A DNA stretch of 36,909 nucleotides from Mycobacterium colombiense (GTDB taxonomy: Bacteria; Actinomycetota; Actinomycetes; Mycobacteriales; Mycobacteriaceae), in assembly GCF_003284975.1 (NCBI RefSeq), contig NZ_QMEU01000040.1:1-36909 (forward strand), in the 5' to 3' direction. Each line of letters begins with the position of its first letter. Within the stretch, counting starts at the first letter, position 1. This document shows, one piece after another, positions 28,045-36,909 of the stretch. The notes beneath the pieces are model-generated. The model was not told the DNA's origin. It was given only the letters and a program-made list of their open reading frames with translations, and ran no database searches. Position numbers and translations under genes: made by a program.

Positions 28045-28869
28045 CGGCAGCGCCACGCTCACCGCGACCGCGCCCGCGCCGACATGCAGCGCGAGCACCG
28101 GTCCCAGCTCGGTGATGATCGCCGGTTCGCACGCCGGCAGCCGCTCGCCCAGCGCTGAGGCCACCTCCCGGGCGCCCTCCGGGTTGTCGACGTGATGCAC
28201 CGCCAGGGCGGCGGCATCGTTGCCGACGACCTGGCAGACCCGGCCGATCATTGCCTCGGTGGCATGGCTGACGGTGCGGACCCGTTGGGCCAGAACGAGT
28301 TTGCCGTCATCGATACGCAACAGCGGCTTGAGCGCCAGCGCGGTGCCCAGCCACGCCTTCGCCCCGCCTATGCGTCCGCTGCGGCGCAGGTTGTCCAGGC
28401 GGTGCACCACGATAAAGGCATGCCCGCGGTCCACGGCCGCGCGCGCGGCGTCCGCTACGGCGTCCAGGCTTGCGCCGTCGGCCGCCGCCCGCGCCGCGGC
28501 CAGCGCGACGAAGCCGGTGCCCATCGCGGCCGACTTCGAGTCGACGACGCGCACGTTCGGATCCAGGTCGGCCGCGGTGCGTTCGGCGGCCCGGCACGTT
28601 CCCGACAGCGCCGACGAAATGTGCACGGCCACTACGCCGTCGGCGCCGCTGTCGGCCAGCGCCTGCTGATAGGCGTCGGCGAGTTCGGCCGGGGTGGCCG
28701 CCGCAGTGGTGGCCGCCAGTTTGTAAATGTCATCGGGGACGTCGTCCACACCGTCACGCAGATCGGCGCCATCGAGCAAGATGTGCAGCGGAACGACCCG
28801 GATTCCCCACTTTTCGAGCAGGTCGGCCGGCAGCCGTGCCGACGAGTCGGTCACCACCACGACGCTCAC
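28036..28869 (-). CDS. DegV-family fatty-acid-binding protein
   Basis: 277 residues from GTG 28869, five bases after the octT stop. DegV features: VVVVTDSSARLP at the N-terminus, the Thr/Ser-rich TTAAATPAELADAYQQALA, SSALSGTCRAAE, VVDSKSAAMGTGF, and RLDNLRRSGRIGG. The two-domain fold binds a fatty acid in its cleft. Some Gram-positive relatives (FakB) present fatty acids to the kinase FakA for phosphorylation; no DhaK-like kinase gene is present here. It corresponds in position to Rv2417c and is the last gene of the nadD-rsfS-gpgP-octT-degV run. Being next to the octanoyltransferase OctT, a role in supplying or buffering short acyl chains is conceivable but unsupported beyond location. Confidence 0.92.
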   Translation of the reverse strand: MSVVVVTDSSARLPADLLEKWGIRVVPLHILLDGADLRDGVDDVPDDIYKLAATTAAATPAELADAYQQALADSGADGVVAVHISSALSGTCRAAERTAADLDPNVRVVDSKSAAMGTGFVALAAARAAADGASLDAVADAARAAVDRGHAFIVVHRLDNLRRSGRIGGAKAWLGTALALKPLLRIDDGKLVLAQRVRTVSHATEAMIGRVCQVVGNDAAALAVHHVDNPEGAREVASALGERLPACEPAIITELGPVLALHVGAGAVAVSVALPPE

Positions 28870-28874
28870 AAGCG

Positions 28875-29699
28875 CTACCCTCGCGGCTTCTCGTTGGGCA
28901 CGCCGGCCTGATTGCGCGGCGCCTCCTCATCGCGCTGCGCGTCCCCCGCAAGCGGGAGGTGCCCCCGCTGCATCGTTGCCACGCCGGCCTCGGCGAGCGC
29001 CTTGAGCATCAATTCCGCGACCGCCTGGTGGGCTTCGAAGTTCCAGTGAATCCCGTCGGGGTTTCCCCGACCGCTCATCACCTGTTCGGCGACAGCGGCT
29101 TTCAGATCGACCAGGGGCACGTTGTGGTTTTGCGCCCAATCGGTGATGGCAGCCGCCGTCCCCGCGCGGCCGTGGTGGGCCCGGCCGTAGGTGTCGGCGA
29201 TGTGCACGGACGGCAGCGAGGCCACGATCGGGATACCGGGTCGGTTGACATCGATTGCGCCACGGGTCTGTTCGAGGTAGTCCGCACTCAGGTGCGGTGG
29301 TAGCGCCGATCTGGCCACTGGCGAGAGCCTGGGCTGCAGCCAGCCATAGCCGTCGCGGACCCAGCGACGCAGCCACGGCGGCCGCACATAGCGGATCAGC
29401 TCGCGCAGCGCGGTGGGCAACACCGACGGCAGCGAATCCATGCCGCAGGTCGCGAAGATGACCGCGCCCGCCTTCGGTAGCGCCGCCCACGCCCGCGGGT
29501 CCTGGGTCGCCGCCCACCAGATGTCCCGGCACGTCCACCCGATGCGGCCGATCAGCTCGACATCCCAACCTAGCTGCGCCGCAACGATATTCGGCCAGAT
29601 CCGGGGGTCGTCGGCGGGCAGCCCGCCCGTCGGGCCGTAGTAGGCCAGGGAGTCGGCGAATATCAGCAGGGCGGGCTTCGGCGGGTGCTCAGAGGACAT
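28875..29699 (-). CDS. octT: OctT, diglucosylglycerate octanoyltransferase (SGNH fold)
   Basis: 274 residues. ATG 29699 is chosen because the product begins [20 protein letters not shown], with the SGNH/GDSL nucleophile Ser17 close to the N-terminus; the 40 in-frame upstream codons lie inside gpgP. The later block [20 protein letters not shown] supplies the Asp-x-x-His pair of the SGNH catalytic triad. The M. tuberculosis counterpart Rv2418c (OctT) transfers octanoate to diglucosylglycerate, an early intermediate of methylglucose lipopolysaccharides (MGLP), cytosolic polysaccharides that modulate fatty-acid synthesis. It overlaps the 3' end of gpgP by 11 bases, linking it to the preceding MGLP step. 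Assignment rests on fold motifs and this conserved order. Confidence 0.88.
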   Translation of the reverse strand: MSSEHPPKPALLIFADSLAYYGPTGGLPADDPRIWPNIVAAQLGWDVELIGRIGWTCRDIWWAATQDPRAWAALPKAGAVIFATCGMDSLPSVLPTALRELIRYVRPPWLRRWVRDGYGWLQPRLSPVARSALPPHLSADYLEQTRGAIDVNRPGIPIVASLPSVHIADTYGRAHHGRAGTAAAITDWAQNHNVPLVDLKAAVAEQVMSGRGNPDGIHWNFEAHQAVAELMLKALAEAGVATMQRGHLPLAGDAQRDEEAPRNQAGVPNEKPRG

Positions 29700-30363
29700 C
29701 GTTGGACACCTGCGCCGAAGCGTTCCACACATCCAGACGCCAACGGATGCTGTCGAATTCGTCGGCCGGATCGTCGCTGTGGCCGGACAACTGCACCCAG
29801 CTGGCATTGCCCATGCCACCCAGGATCGGCCAGTTGGCGACGGGAAGCTTCAGCAGCGCGGCCGACAAAGCGGCGATCAGCCCGCCGTGGGCCACCAGCA
29901 CCACCGGGCGATCGGGCCCGTCGGGCTCGCCCCACTCCGGCTCGCCGGTCACCAGTTCGGCAACCAATGGCACGCTGCGAGCGGCGACGTCGACCCTGCT
30001 CTCACCGCCGTGCGGCGCCCAGGTGGCGTCTTCGCGCCAGGCCAGCCGGGCGCCGGGGGCCTGCGCGTCGACCTCGGTGTGCGTCATTCCCTGCCAGTCG
30101 CCGAGATGGGTTTCCCGCAACCGCTGGTCGACCCGGATCGGCAGGCCGGTGAGCTCCCCCAACCTGACCGCCGTGTCGTAGGCGCGATGCAGATCCGACG
30201 ACACGATGAGCAACGGCTGCAGTTTGCCCAGCACCTCGGCGGCCGCGATCGCCTGGGCCCGGCCGAGCTCGCTGAGTTCGGAATCCAGCTGACCCTGCAT
30301 CCGGCTGCCGGCGTTGAACTCGGTTTGCCCGTGCCGCAACATGATTAGACGCCGGACCCTCAT
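29689..30363 (-). CDS. gpgP: GpgP, glucosyl-3-phosphoglycerate phosphatase (histidine phosphatase fold)
   Basis: 224 residues from ATG 30363. The histidine-phosphatase signature RHGQTEFN places the phospho-accepting His11 at the N-terminus; further family elements are [22 protein letters not shown] (catalytic Glu region) and the second His in [10 protein letters not shown]. The M. tuberculosis counterpart Rv2419c was once annotated as phosphoglycerate mutase but is glucosyl-3-phosphoglycerate phosphatase, releasing glucosylglycerate for MGLP synthesis. The start overlaps the rsfS stop by four bases (ATGA) and the 3' end overlaps octT. Motifs alone would allow a generic broad-specificity phosphatase; the neighbour octT is what favours GpgP. 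Confidence 0.9.
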   Translation of the reverse strand: MRVRRLIMLRHGQTEFNAGSRMQGQLDSELSELGRAQAIAAAEVLGKLQPLLIVSSDLHRAYDTAVRLGELTGLPIRVDQRLRETHLGDWQGMTHTEVDAQAPGARLAWREDATWAPHGGESRVDVAARSVPLVAELVTGEPEWGEPDGPDRPVVLVAHGGLIAALSAALLKLPVANWPILGGMGNASWVQLSGHSDDPADEFDSIRWRLDVWNASAQVSNDVL

Positions 30364-30755
30364 GACGCACCCGACTCTTCGGAGTTGGTGCGGCCCTCAT
30401 CGAGGTCTACCGGCACCACCGGGCAGTCACTCCACAGCCGGTCGAGGGCATAGAAGTCGCGGTCCTCCTGGTGCTGGATGTGCACGACGATGTCGCGATA
30501 GTCCAGCAGCGTCCAGCGGCCCTCCCTCGTGCCCTCTCGACGCGCTGGCTTGTAACCGGCCTTGCGCATCTTCTCCTCGACCTCATCGACAATGGCGTTG
30601 ACCTGGCGCTCGTTGGAGGCCGAGGCGATCACGAAGCAGTCCGTGATGGCCAACTGCGCGGAGACGTCGATGACGATGACATCGTCGGCAAGCTTCGAAG
30701 CGGCGGCGCCGGCGGCCACCGTCGCCATGTCGATGGCCTCCTGGGTGGCGCTCAT
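30360..30755 (-). CDS. rsfS: RsfS, ribosomal silencing factor
   Basis: 131 residues from ATG 30755 ([20 protein letters not shown]), which overlaps the nadD stop by four bases; the longer open frame to 31067 lies wholly inside nadD and is rejected. The sequence has the RsfS/DUF143 core: [55 protein letters not shown], then [13 protein letters not shown]. RsfS binds ribosomal protein uL14 and blocks joining of the 30S and 50S subunits when nutrients are low. The nadD-rsfS pair is conserved in many bacteria. The C-terminal tail ([15 protein letters not shown]) is acidic and polar and probably disordered. Confidence 0.95.
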   Translation of the reverse strand: MSATQEAIDMATVAAGAAASKLADDVIVIDVSAQLAITDCFVIASASNERQVNAIVDEVEEKMRKAGYKPARREGTREGRWTLLDYRDIVVHIQHQEDRDFYALDRLWSDCPVVPVDLDEGRTNSEESGAS

Positions 30756-31420
30756 GGGTGATCCCCTGCGCTCAGGCGTGTTTCGCTGGTCGGCACCGGC
30801 GGCACGACCTCGTCGCGGTAGAGCCGGCGCTTGGAGACGTACTGCACGACGCCGTCGGGCATCAGGTACCACAACGGGCGGCGCTGCGCCGCGCGGCCGC
30901 GGCAATCGGTCGAGGAGATGGCCAGCGCCGGGATCTCGACGAGGGTCAGCGCGTCGTCGGGCAGCTCGCCGAGCACGCCGGTGACGTGCTCGCGGCGCAG
31001 CTCGTAACCGGGCCGGCTGACCCCGATGAAGCGGGCCAGCTCGAACACCGTCTCCCAGCCCTGCCACGACAGGATGGAGGCCAGCGCATCAGCCCCGGTG
31101 ATGAAGTACAGCTCGGAGTCCGGGTTGAGGGCGTGCAGGTCGCGCAAGGTGTCTTTGGTGTAGGTGGGGCCCGCGCGGTCGATGTCGACGCGGCTGACCG
31201 TGAAACGGGGATTGGACGCCGTGGCGATCACCGTCATCAGGTAGCGGTCCTCGGCGGCCGAGACGTGCCGGTCCTTCTGCCAGGGCTGACCACTGGGCAC
31301 GAACACCACTTGGTCGAGGTCGAACAGGTCGGCGACCTCGCTGGCGGCAACCAGGTGGCCGTAATGGATGGGGTCGAACGTCCCACCCATCACTCCTAAC
31401 CTGCGAAGCTGCTTTTGCAC
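30752..31420 (-). CDS. nadD: NadD, nicotinate-nucleotide adenylyltransferase
   Basis: 222 residues from GTG 31420. That codon is the only plausible start close to the conserved N-terminus ([17 protein letters not shown]); no good Shine-Dalgarno is visible, so translation may rely on a leader or be weak. The nucleotidyltransferase motifs are [11 protein letters not shown] (12-22) and ISSTDCR near the C-terminus; PSGQPWQK and [13 protein letters not shown] line the nicotinate-nucleotide site in this family. It makes nicotinate adenine dinucleotide from NaMN and ATP, an essential step in both de novo and salvage NAD synthesis. It heads a run of overlapping genes (rsfS, gpgP, octT) and is separated from the upstream amidase by 67 bases. 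Confidence 0.95.
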   Translation of the reverse strand: MQKQLRRLGVMGGTFDPIHYGHLVAASEVADLFDLDQVVFVPSGQPWQKDRHVSAAEDRYLMTVIATASNPRFTVSRVDIDRAGPTYTKDTLRDLHALNPDSELYFITGADALASILSWQGWETVFELARFIGVSRPGYELRREHVTGVLGELPDDALTLVEIPALAISSTDCRGRAAQRRPLWYLMPDGVVQYVSKRRLYRDEVVPPVPTSETRLSAGDHP

Positions 31421-31487
31421 GATTTGCCAGCTTACTTGAGCCGGTGTTACGGCCCGATTTCCCTGGTCGGGCGGCGGCGCTGCAACC

Positions 31488-32891
31488 CTATCCCGGCATC
31501 GGGTCGATCGGTGAGACTGGTGTACCCCCAGCTTCGATCGCTTCTCCGGCGGCCAGACAGAGGTCCTCGCGGTAGCGGCCTGCAACGATTTGTACGCCGA
31601 CCGGCGTGCTGCCGAGCAGACCGGTCGACACGGTCAGCGCCGGCAGCCCGAGGTAGGGCAAACCGAGCTGGGTGAGCTGTGCGGCCCAGACCCGCGCGAA
31701 GGCGGCGTCGCCTTGCATATCGAGATGGTTCGCGAAGGGCAGCTCGGCGCTGACCGGTATCACCAGGACAGAGTAATTCTCGAACAGCGTCAGCCAGTCA
31801 CGCAGAAGTGTGGCTCGGCGACTCAGCAACCTGGAGAACGCGGTCAGGTCGAAAGCGATGGCTTGCTCGCGCAGACGCTCCAGCACATTCAACGCGCCCG
31901 CGTCGCCCTCCCGTTGGGCGGCCGCAAGCTTGGCGTCGTACCCGTCAAGGAAGGCGAGTTTAGTTTGGGCATCGGCTGCTTCGGCGAGTGGCGGGGTGGT
32001 GGCCAGCTCGTCCACCTCCCACGCCGCGGCTTCGAGCCGCTCGGCCGCGTCGCGGACCGCTTGCGCCACTTCAGGTCTGGTGCGAAGCCCGTCCGGTGCC
32101 AAGCAGAAAGCCGCTCGCTTGACCACAGGGGGCGGACCTGACAAGGGCGCGGCCACCCACCACGGGTCGCGGGCGTCTCGAGCCGCCATCGCCGCGAATG
32201 CCAGCCGGATGTCGGCGACGCTGCGCGCCAACGGGCCTGAAACTCGCCCAAGCTGGGCGCCGATAGTGGGTTCGGGGAGAGAGGCGTTGAACGCGGGGAC
32301 GCGGCCAAGTGTCGGGCGCAACCCGTGTATCCCACACGCGTACGCCGGATAGCGGATCGAACCGGCGATGTCGGTTCCGTGCGCAATCGCGCCGATGCCC
32401 GCCGCGACTGCGGCGGCGGCCCCGCCCGACGAGCCACCCGGGGTTAGGTCCACGTTCCGTGGGTTGCGGGTTTCCCCGTGCAATCGATTCGAGGTGAACC
32501 AACGGAGGCAGAATGCGGGCGCATTAGTCCGGCCAATGAGCACTGCACCGCTCTTCAAAAGATTGTCCACGACGGGGCTGTTAGTTTCGGCGATGAGGTC
32601 ACGCTGTAGCGTCACGCCGTCGGTGGTGGCGTAGCCGGCCTGGTCGACGTTGATCTTCACCGTTACGGGCACACCGGCCAGCGGTCCAACGTCATCGCCG
32701 TGGCGCAGTCGATCGTCGATCATGGCGGCGGCGGCCAATGCCTCGCCGCGGCGATAATCAACCACCGCATTGATCGCACCGTTGACGTCATCGAGCCGAT
32801 CCAAGGCCGCCTCAGCGACCTCGCGCGCCGAGACTTCGCGCGACCGGACCAAGCGGGCGAGCTCGGTCGCCGGAAGTTGCCATAGAGGCAC
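31488..32891 (-). CDS. Amidase-signature-family hydrolase
   Basis: 467 residues from GTG 32891. AAAGGAG eight bases upstream decides this start; the in-frame ATG at 32957 lacks one. The amidase-signature triad is visible: Lys79 (VTVKINVD), cis-Ser155 ([11 protein letters not shown]) and nucleophile Ser178 ([13 protein letters not shown]). The common GG before the nucleophile is AG here, a tolerated variant. The protein contains [14 protein letters not shown], typical of the family. Members hydrolyse amides ranging from indole-acetamide and nicotinamide-like compounds to aryl-acylamides; GatA is unlikely because gatB/gatC are not adjacent. It ends 67 bases before nadD. In M. tuberculosis this place holds Rv2422-Rv2424c, as I recall, so the gene may be lineage-specific here. 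Confidence 0.92.
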   Translation of the reverse strand: MPLWQLPATELARLVRSREVSAREVAEAALDRLDDVNGAINAVVDYRRGEALAAAAMIDDRLRHGDDVGPLAGVPVTVKINVDQAGYATTDGVTLQRDLIAETNSPVVDNLLKSGAVLIGRTNAPAFCLRWFTSNRLHGETRNPRNVDLTPGGSSGGAAAAVAAGIGAIAHGTDIAGSIRYPAYACGIHGLRPTLGRVPAFNASLPEPTIGAQLGRVSGPLARSVADIRLAFAAMAARDARDPWWVAAPLSGPPPVVKRAAFCLAPDGLRTRPEVAQAVRDAAERLEAAAWEVDELATTPPLAEAADAQTKLAFLDGYDAKLAAAQREGDAGALNVLERLREQAIAFDLTAFSRLLSRRATLLRDWLTLFENYSVLVIPVSAELPFANHLDMQGDAAFARVWAAQLTQLGLPYLGLPALTVSTGLLGSTPVGVQIVAGRYREDLCLAAGEAIEAGGTPVSPIDPMPG

Positions 32892-33104
32892 TGGCGAAAC
32901 TCCTTTGTCCGTCGCGGGTGCTGCACGTACAACTCGGTAATCGTCGCCTTTGCACATGACGACTTGCAATGACGATGACGCGGGCCACCCGCGAGGTCGA
33001 GGCCTGCGAGTGGGGATTGGGCCTGAGCAAGCTGCTGGCCGCCGCGGTGCTCGACTTGGTAATTGCACCGCGATTGGCGCCCGGAGGCCGGGAAGATGCG
33101 CGCC

Positions 33105-33120
33105 CTCCACCGCAGTGGAG
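33105..33120 (-). terminator. Candidate hairpin downstream of the coxE-like gene
   Basis: CTCCAC-CGCA-GTGGAG is a perfect 6-bp stem with a 4-base loop, 28 bases beyond the coxE-like stop in the direction of transcription. No T-run follows. It lies in the 257-base gap (32892-33148) between coxE and the amidase, in which no gene is evident apart from the amidase Shine-Dalgarno sequence. It would end the proA-moxR-coxE transcript. Tentative. Confidence 0.3.
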
Positions 33121-33148
33121 CATACGACCATGCGACGAGAGCTTCGGT

Positions 33149-34597
33149 CTATACGGGCAGCAGCTGGTCGATCACCGCGGCCAGCTGCTTGGCGGACCGG
33201 CACTCGTGCATGGCGATGACATCTTGATAGCGCGGCGCCGCCGAGTCACCGCTGCCCCACAGGTGCTTGGGCTCGGGATTCAGCCAGTGCGCGTGCCGGC
33301 TGGCGGTCACCATGTGACTGAGCAGCTCGATCTCCGGATTGCGGTAGTTGGTGCGGCCGTCGCCGAGCACCAGCAGCGAGGTGCGCGGTGAGAGCACATT
33401 GGGGAACGCCTGCACGAACGACGCGAAGGCGTTGCCGTAGTCGGAGTGGCCGTCGCGGCTGTAGACGCCGGACTCGCGGGTGATCCGCTGAATCGCCACG
33501 GCCAGATCGGCTTCCGGGCCGAACATGTGGGTCACCTCGTCGGTGGTGTCGATGAAGGCGAACACCCGAACACGTGAGAATTGTTGGCGCAGAGCGTGAA
33601 CCAGCAACAGGGTGAAATGGCTGAAGCCGGCGACCGAACCGGACACGTCGCAGAGCACCACCAGTTCCGGGCGCGCCGGACGGGGCTTGGCCAGCACGAC
33701 GTCGATCGGCACCCCGCCGGTGGACATCGACTTGCGCAGCGTTTTGCGCAGATCGATCGATCCCGCCCGGCTGCGCCGCCGGCGCGCGGCCAGCCGGGTC
33801 GCCAAGGTGCGGGCCAGCGGCGCCACCACCCGACGCATCTGGCGCAGCTGCTCACCGGAGGCGCGCAAGAATTCTACGTTCTCCGAAAGCTGCGGGATGC
33901 CGTACATCTGGACGTGATCGCGGCCCAGTTGCTCCGCGGTGCGCCGTTTGGTCTCAGCGTCGACGAGCTTACGCAACTGGCTGATACGTTGCGCGGCAAG
34001 CGCTTTGGCGATTTCTTCCTGGCTGGGAGTGGGTTCGTCGCCGTACGAGGCGAGCAGTCCGGCCAGCAGCTTGCCCTCGAGTTCGTCGAGCGCCATCGCC
34101 TTGAGCGCCTGATACGACGAGAACGACGGGCCGCGGCTGGAGCTGTATTTGCCGTAGGCCTCGACGATCCGGGCGATCATCGCGACCAGGCGCTCGTCCA
34201 AGTCGGCGAGGTCGGGGTTCTCGGTCAGCAGATCGGCCAGCATCTGGCGCATCGCCTCGACGTCGTCGGGCGGCAACGCGCCGTCGTCGGACGAGTCGTC
34301 GACCTCGTCCTCGGTGACCACCGCGCGTGCGCCCAGCGCCGCCGGGAACCACAGGTCAAACATCGCGTCATAGGTCTCGCGGTGATCCGAGCGGCGCAGC
34401 ACGGCGCACGCGAGGCCCTCGCGCAGCACCATGCGGTCGCCCAGGCCGAGCGTCGCCATCACCCGACCGGCGTCCACCGTCTCCGAGGGGCCGACCGAAA
34501 TCCCCGCTCCGCGAAGGGCTTCCACGAACCCCACCAGGTGGCCCGGCAGCCCGTGCGGGGCGAGCGGCCGGGTGGGTCGGACACGGCGGGTGGCCAT
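33149..34597 (-). CDS. CoxE-like VWA-domain protein (MoxR partner)
   Basis: 482 residues from ATG 34597, ten bases after the moxR-like stop; AGGAAG overlapping that stop serves as ribosome site. The N-terminal half is helical with an acidic insert (TEDEVDDSSDDGALPPDDVE, about 95-114); a very basic segment (LAARRRRSRAGSIDLRKTLR) leads into a von Willebrand A domain. The MIDAS metal motif DxSxS is at 317-321 (CDVSGSV), with further elements DGHSDYG and VLGDGRTNY. CoxE-type proteins work with MoxR AAA+ ATPases in maturation or remodelling of metalloenzymes or other complexes; in CO dehydrogenase clusters they act on the enzyme, but no cox structural gene is present here. It is the counterpart of Rv2425c. 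Client unknown. Confidence 0.9.
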   Translation of the reverse strand: MATRRVRPTRPLAPHGLPGHLVGFVEALRGAGISVGPSETVDAGRVMATLGLGDRMVLREGLACAVLRRSDHRETYDAMFDLWFPAALGARAVVTEDEVDDSSDDGALPPDDVEAMRQMLADLLTENPDLADLDERLVAMIARIVEAYGKYSSSRGPSFSSYQALKAMALDELEGKLLAGLLASYGDEPTPSQEEIAKALAAQRISQLRKLVDAETKRRTAEQLGRDHVQMYGIPQLSENVEFLRASGEQLRQMRRVVAPLARTLATRLAARRRRSRAGSIDLRKTLRKSMSTGGVPIDVVLAKPRPARPELVVLCDVSGSVAGFSHFTLLLVHALRQQFSRVRVFAFIDTTDEVTHMFGPEADLAVAIQRITRESGVYSRDGHSDYGNAFASFVQAFPNVLSPRTSLLVLGDGRTNYRNPEIELLSHMVTASRHAHWLNPEPKHLWGSGDSAAPRYQDVIAMHECRSAKQLAAVIDQLLPV

Positions 34598-34607
34598 CGC
34601 ATACTTC

Positions 34608-35483
34608 CTAATTCAGCCGCAGCTCGCCGGTCGCGCGCTGCTGGTCGGATTGATGTTTGAGCACCACGCCCAGCGTGGCCGCCACGACGGCGTCGTCGAT
34701 CGTGTCCAGGCCCAGCGCGAGCAGCGTGCGACCCCAGTCGATGGTCTCGGCGATCGACGGCACCTTCTTGAGCTGCATCCCGCGCAGCACGCCGATGATG
34801 CGCACCAGCTCCTCGGCCAGGTGCTCGGGCAGCTCGGGGACCCGCGACAGCAGGATGCGGCGCTCCAGGTCGGGACTGGGAAAGTCGATGTGCAAGAACA
34901 GGCACCGACGCTTGAGCGCCTCGGACAGTTCGCGGGTGGCATTGGAGGTAAGCACCACCAGCGGCGTCCGTTCGGCGGTGATGGTGCCCAGCTCGGGAAC
35001 GGTCACCGCGAAGTCCGACAGCACCTCCAGCAGCAGGCCCTCAATCTCGATGTCGGCCTTATCGGTCTCGTCGATGAGCAGCACCGTGGGCTCGGTGCGT
35101 CGGATGGCGGTCAGCAGCGGACGCTGCAGCAGGAACTCCTCGCTGAACACGTCGTCTTTCGTCTGGTCCCAGTCCCCCGACCCGGCCTGGATACGCAGGA
35201 TCTGCTTGGCGTGGTTCCACTCGTAGAGCGCGCGGGCCTCGTCGACGCCTTCGTAACACTGCAGGCGCACCAGGCCCGAGCCGGTGGCCTGCGCGATGGC
35301 GCGGGCCAACTCGGTCTTGCCCACGCCGGCCGGGCCTTCCACCAGCAAAGGCTTGCCGAGCCGGTCGGCCAAGAACACCGCCGTCGCGGTGGCGGTGTCG
35401 GGCAGGTAGCCGGTCTCGGCCAACCGCCGCGAGACGTCGTCGATGTCGTCGAACAACGGCTTGGACCGGGCGGGCACACTCAC
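34608..35483 (-). CDS. MoxR-family AAA+ ATPase
   Basis: 291 residues from GTG 35483, with AGGAGA about nine bases upstream. Walker A is GPAGVGKT (50-57), Walker B VLLIDE (134-139); sensor-1 is in VVLTSNATRELSEALKRRC, with the arginine-finger region of the MoxR family following and HIDFPSPDLERRIL after it. MoxR ATPases pair with VWA proteins as chaperone-like machines, and the neighbour ten bases downstream is exactly such a VWA protein. Corresponds to Rv2426c. It starts 37 bases after proA, so proA-moxR-coxE is probably one transcript. No substrate can be inferred. Confidence 0.95.
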   Translation of the reverse strand: MSVPARSKPLFDDIDDVSRRLAETGYLPDTATATAVFLADRLGKPLLVEGPAGVGKTELARAIAQATGSGLVRLQCYEGVDEARALYEWNHAKQILRIQAGSGDWDQTKDDVFSEEFLLQRPLLTAIRRTEPTVLLIDETDKADIEIEGLLLEVLSDFAVTVPELGTITAERTPLVVLTSNATRELSEALKRRCLFLHIDFPSPDLERRILLSRVPELPEHLAEELVRIIGVLRGMQLKKVPSIAETIDWGRTLLALGLDTIDDAVVAATLGVVLKHQSDQQRATGELRLN

Positions 35484-35520
35484 AATCGGTTCTCCTAAAG
35501 CACTTGCTGCACGCGGGGCA

Positions 35521-36780
35521 TCAGACCGGACGGGTCTGTCCGTCTCCCCACGCGATCCATTTGGTCGAGGTCAATTCGGGCAGCCCCATCGGACCGCGGG
35601 CATGCAGTTTCTGGGTGGAGATGCCGATTTCGGCACCGAAACCGAACTGCTCGCCGTCGGTGAAGGCGGTGGACGCGTTCACCATCACCGCGGCGGCGTC
35701 GACACCGTCGGTAAACTTCTGCGCAGCAGCCATATTGGTGGTAACGATGGCCTCGGTGTGTCCAGTGCCGTACTCGTTGATGTGAGCGATCGCGGCGTCG
35801 ATGCCGTCGACCACCGCCACCGCGATGTCCATCGACAAGTACTCCCGGCGCAGGTCGTCCTCGTGCGCATCCTTGGAGAATCCGCCGTGCACCGTCACGC
35901 CGGCGTCTTGCAGGGCGTTCACCAGCCGGGGCAGCGCCTCTTCGGCGATCGAGACGTCGACCAGCAGCGTCTCGGCGGCGTTGCAGACGCTGGGCCGACG
36001 GGTCTTGGAATTCAGCAGGATTCGCTCCGCCACGTCCAGGTCGGCGCCGTCGTGCACGTACACGTGGCAGTTGCCGACGCCGGTCTCTATGGTGGGCACC
36101 TGCGCGTCGCGAACCACCGCGTTGATCAGGCTCGCGCCGCCGCGCGGAATCACCACGTCGACCAGGCCGCGCGCCTGGATCAGATGCGTCACGGTCGAGC
36201 GATCATCGGCCGAAAGTAGTTGCACCGCATCGGCGGGCAGGTCCTCGCTGACCAGCGAGGCCCGCAGCACCTGGACGAGCGCCTGGTTGGACCGGGCCGC
36301 CGACGAACTCCCGCGCAGCAGCACGGCGTTGCCGGACTTCAGCGCCAGACCGAAGGCATCGACGGTCACGTTGGGCCGGCCCTCGTAGATCATGCCGACG
36401 ACCCCGAGCGGTACCCGCTGCTGACGCAACTGCAGCCCGTTGGGCAACGTATAGCCGCGCAACACCTCCCCCACCGGGTCCGGCAGCCCGGCGACCTGGC
36501 GCAGGCCGGCGGCGATGCCCTCAACGCGCCTGGAGTCCAATGCCAACCGGTCCAGCATCGCCGCGGGCGTCCCGGCGGCCCGGGCGGCCTCGAGGTCTTC
36601 GGCGTTGGCCGACAGGATCAACTCGGTGTGGGCGGTGATCGCGTCGGCAGCGGAGCTCAGCGCCTGGTCCTTGGCAACCGTCGGCAACAACGCCAGGACA
36701 CGGGATGCGGCCCTGGCGCGGCGTGCGGCGTTGTGCACCTCCTGGCGCAAGTCAGGAAGCGATGGTGCTTGCAGACTCAT
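35521..36780 (-). CDS. proA: ProA, gamma-glutamyl phosphate reductase
   Basis: 419 residues from ATG 36780 ([20 protein letters not shown]), the length usual for ProA; the open frame upstream to the window edge is low-complexity and rejected. The aldehyde-dehydrogenase fold is shown by [49 protein letters not shown], and the catalytic Cys266 in [15 protein letters not shown], followed by [20 protein letters not shown]. It reduces glutamyl-5-phosphate to glutamate-5-semialdehyde with NADPH, step two of proline synthesis. proB is not adjacent, as in M. tuberculosis (Rv2427c). The 129 bases upstream to the window end hold no recognisable gene; the proA promoter is expected there, but none stands out. 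Confidence 0.96.
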   Translation of the reverse strand: MSLQAPSLPDLRQEVHNAARRARAASRVLALLPTVAKDQALSSAADAITAHTELILSANAEDLEAARAAGTPAAMLDRLALDSRRVEGIAAGLRQVAGLPDPVGEVLRGYTLPNGLQLRQQRVPLGVVGMIYEGRPNVTVDAFGLALKSGNAVLLRGSSSAARSNQALVQVLRASLVSEDLPADAVQLLSADDRSTVTHLIQARGLVDVVIPRGGASLINAVVRDAQVPTIETGVGNCHVYVHDGADLDVAERILLNSKTRRPSVCNAAETLLVDVSIAEEALPRLVNALQDAGVTVHGGFSKDAHEDDLRREYLSMDIAVAVVDGIDAAIAHINEYGTGHTEAIVTTNMAAAQKFTDGVDAAAVMVNASTAFTDGEQFGFGAEIGISTQKLHARGPMGLPELTSTKWIAWGDGQTRPV

Positions 36781-36909
36781 TGAACCAGGGTATCCGGCGA
36801 ATAAAGCCAGGGTGAGGCGGCCCGTTACCCCGACGGCGGCCGACCCGCATCGCCCGGCACCACCGCGCTCGCGATCGCCACTACCTCCGATGGTGGCGAC
36901 CCGCATCGC

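Overview
The window reads as chromosomal DNA of a non-tuberculous Mycobacterium. The base composition is uniformly GC-rich, GTG and TTG starts occur, and there are MmpL/MmpS, PapA, FadD (FAAL) and FadE families. The right-hand gene order proA - moxR-like - coxE-like - nadD - rsfS - gpgP - octT - degV, with comEA/comEC at the left end, matches the order I recall for M. tuberculosis Rv2427c to Rv2415c. In M. tuberculosis eis (Rv2416c) lies between degV and comEA. Here about 27 kb of lipid genes lies there and no Eis-like acetyltransferase is visible.

Layout. (1) 1-990, minus strand: the start of comEC and all of comEA (DNA uptake). (2) 1180-3880, plus strand: a tight operon of two acyl-CoA dehydrogenase subunits and a PPOX/F420-type flavin or deazaflavin enzyme, convergent with the PKS. 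(3) 3883-24511: a surface glycolipid locus. A 3678-residue bimodular type I PKS on the minus strand is divergent from papA3-like, mmpL10-like, PE-PPE-domain acyltransferase, fadD23-like FAAL, a Gap/Sap-like membrane protein and a DapB-like dehydrogenase. The family set pks-papA3-mmpL10-pe-fadD23 is that of the trehalose polyphleate (TPP) locus of mycobacteria. (4) 24512-28015: a leader with a palindrome, then an overlapping mmpS-mmpL pair, a second exporter. (5) 28036-36780, minus strand: housekeeping genes, including two steps of methylglucose lipopolysaccharide (MGLP) synthesis (gpgP, octT), NAD synthesis (nadD), ribosome silencing (rsfS), an amidase, a MoxR/CoxE chaperone-like pair and proA.

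How the lipid genes would work together (inference from families). The FAAL activates a fatty acid as acyl-AMP. The PKS extends it with malonyl units, since both AT domains carry HAFH. PapA esterifies the product onto trehalose, the MmpL10-like protein moves the acyltrehalose across the membrane, and the exported PE-PPE-domain enzyme completes acylation by transesterification. One module keeps only a ketoreductase and the other has a full reductive loop. This fits the 4-carbon repeat of phleic acids, one double bond then one saturated unit, except that module 1 has no dehydratase. That gap is the most interesting biochemical point here.

No rRNA, tRNA, CRISPR array, insertion sequence or phage gene was seen. 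The only gene-free stretches approaching 300 bases are the pks/papA divergent region (295 bp) and the amidase/coxE gap (257 bp); both are described.
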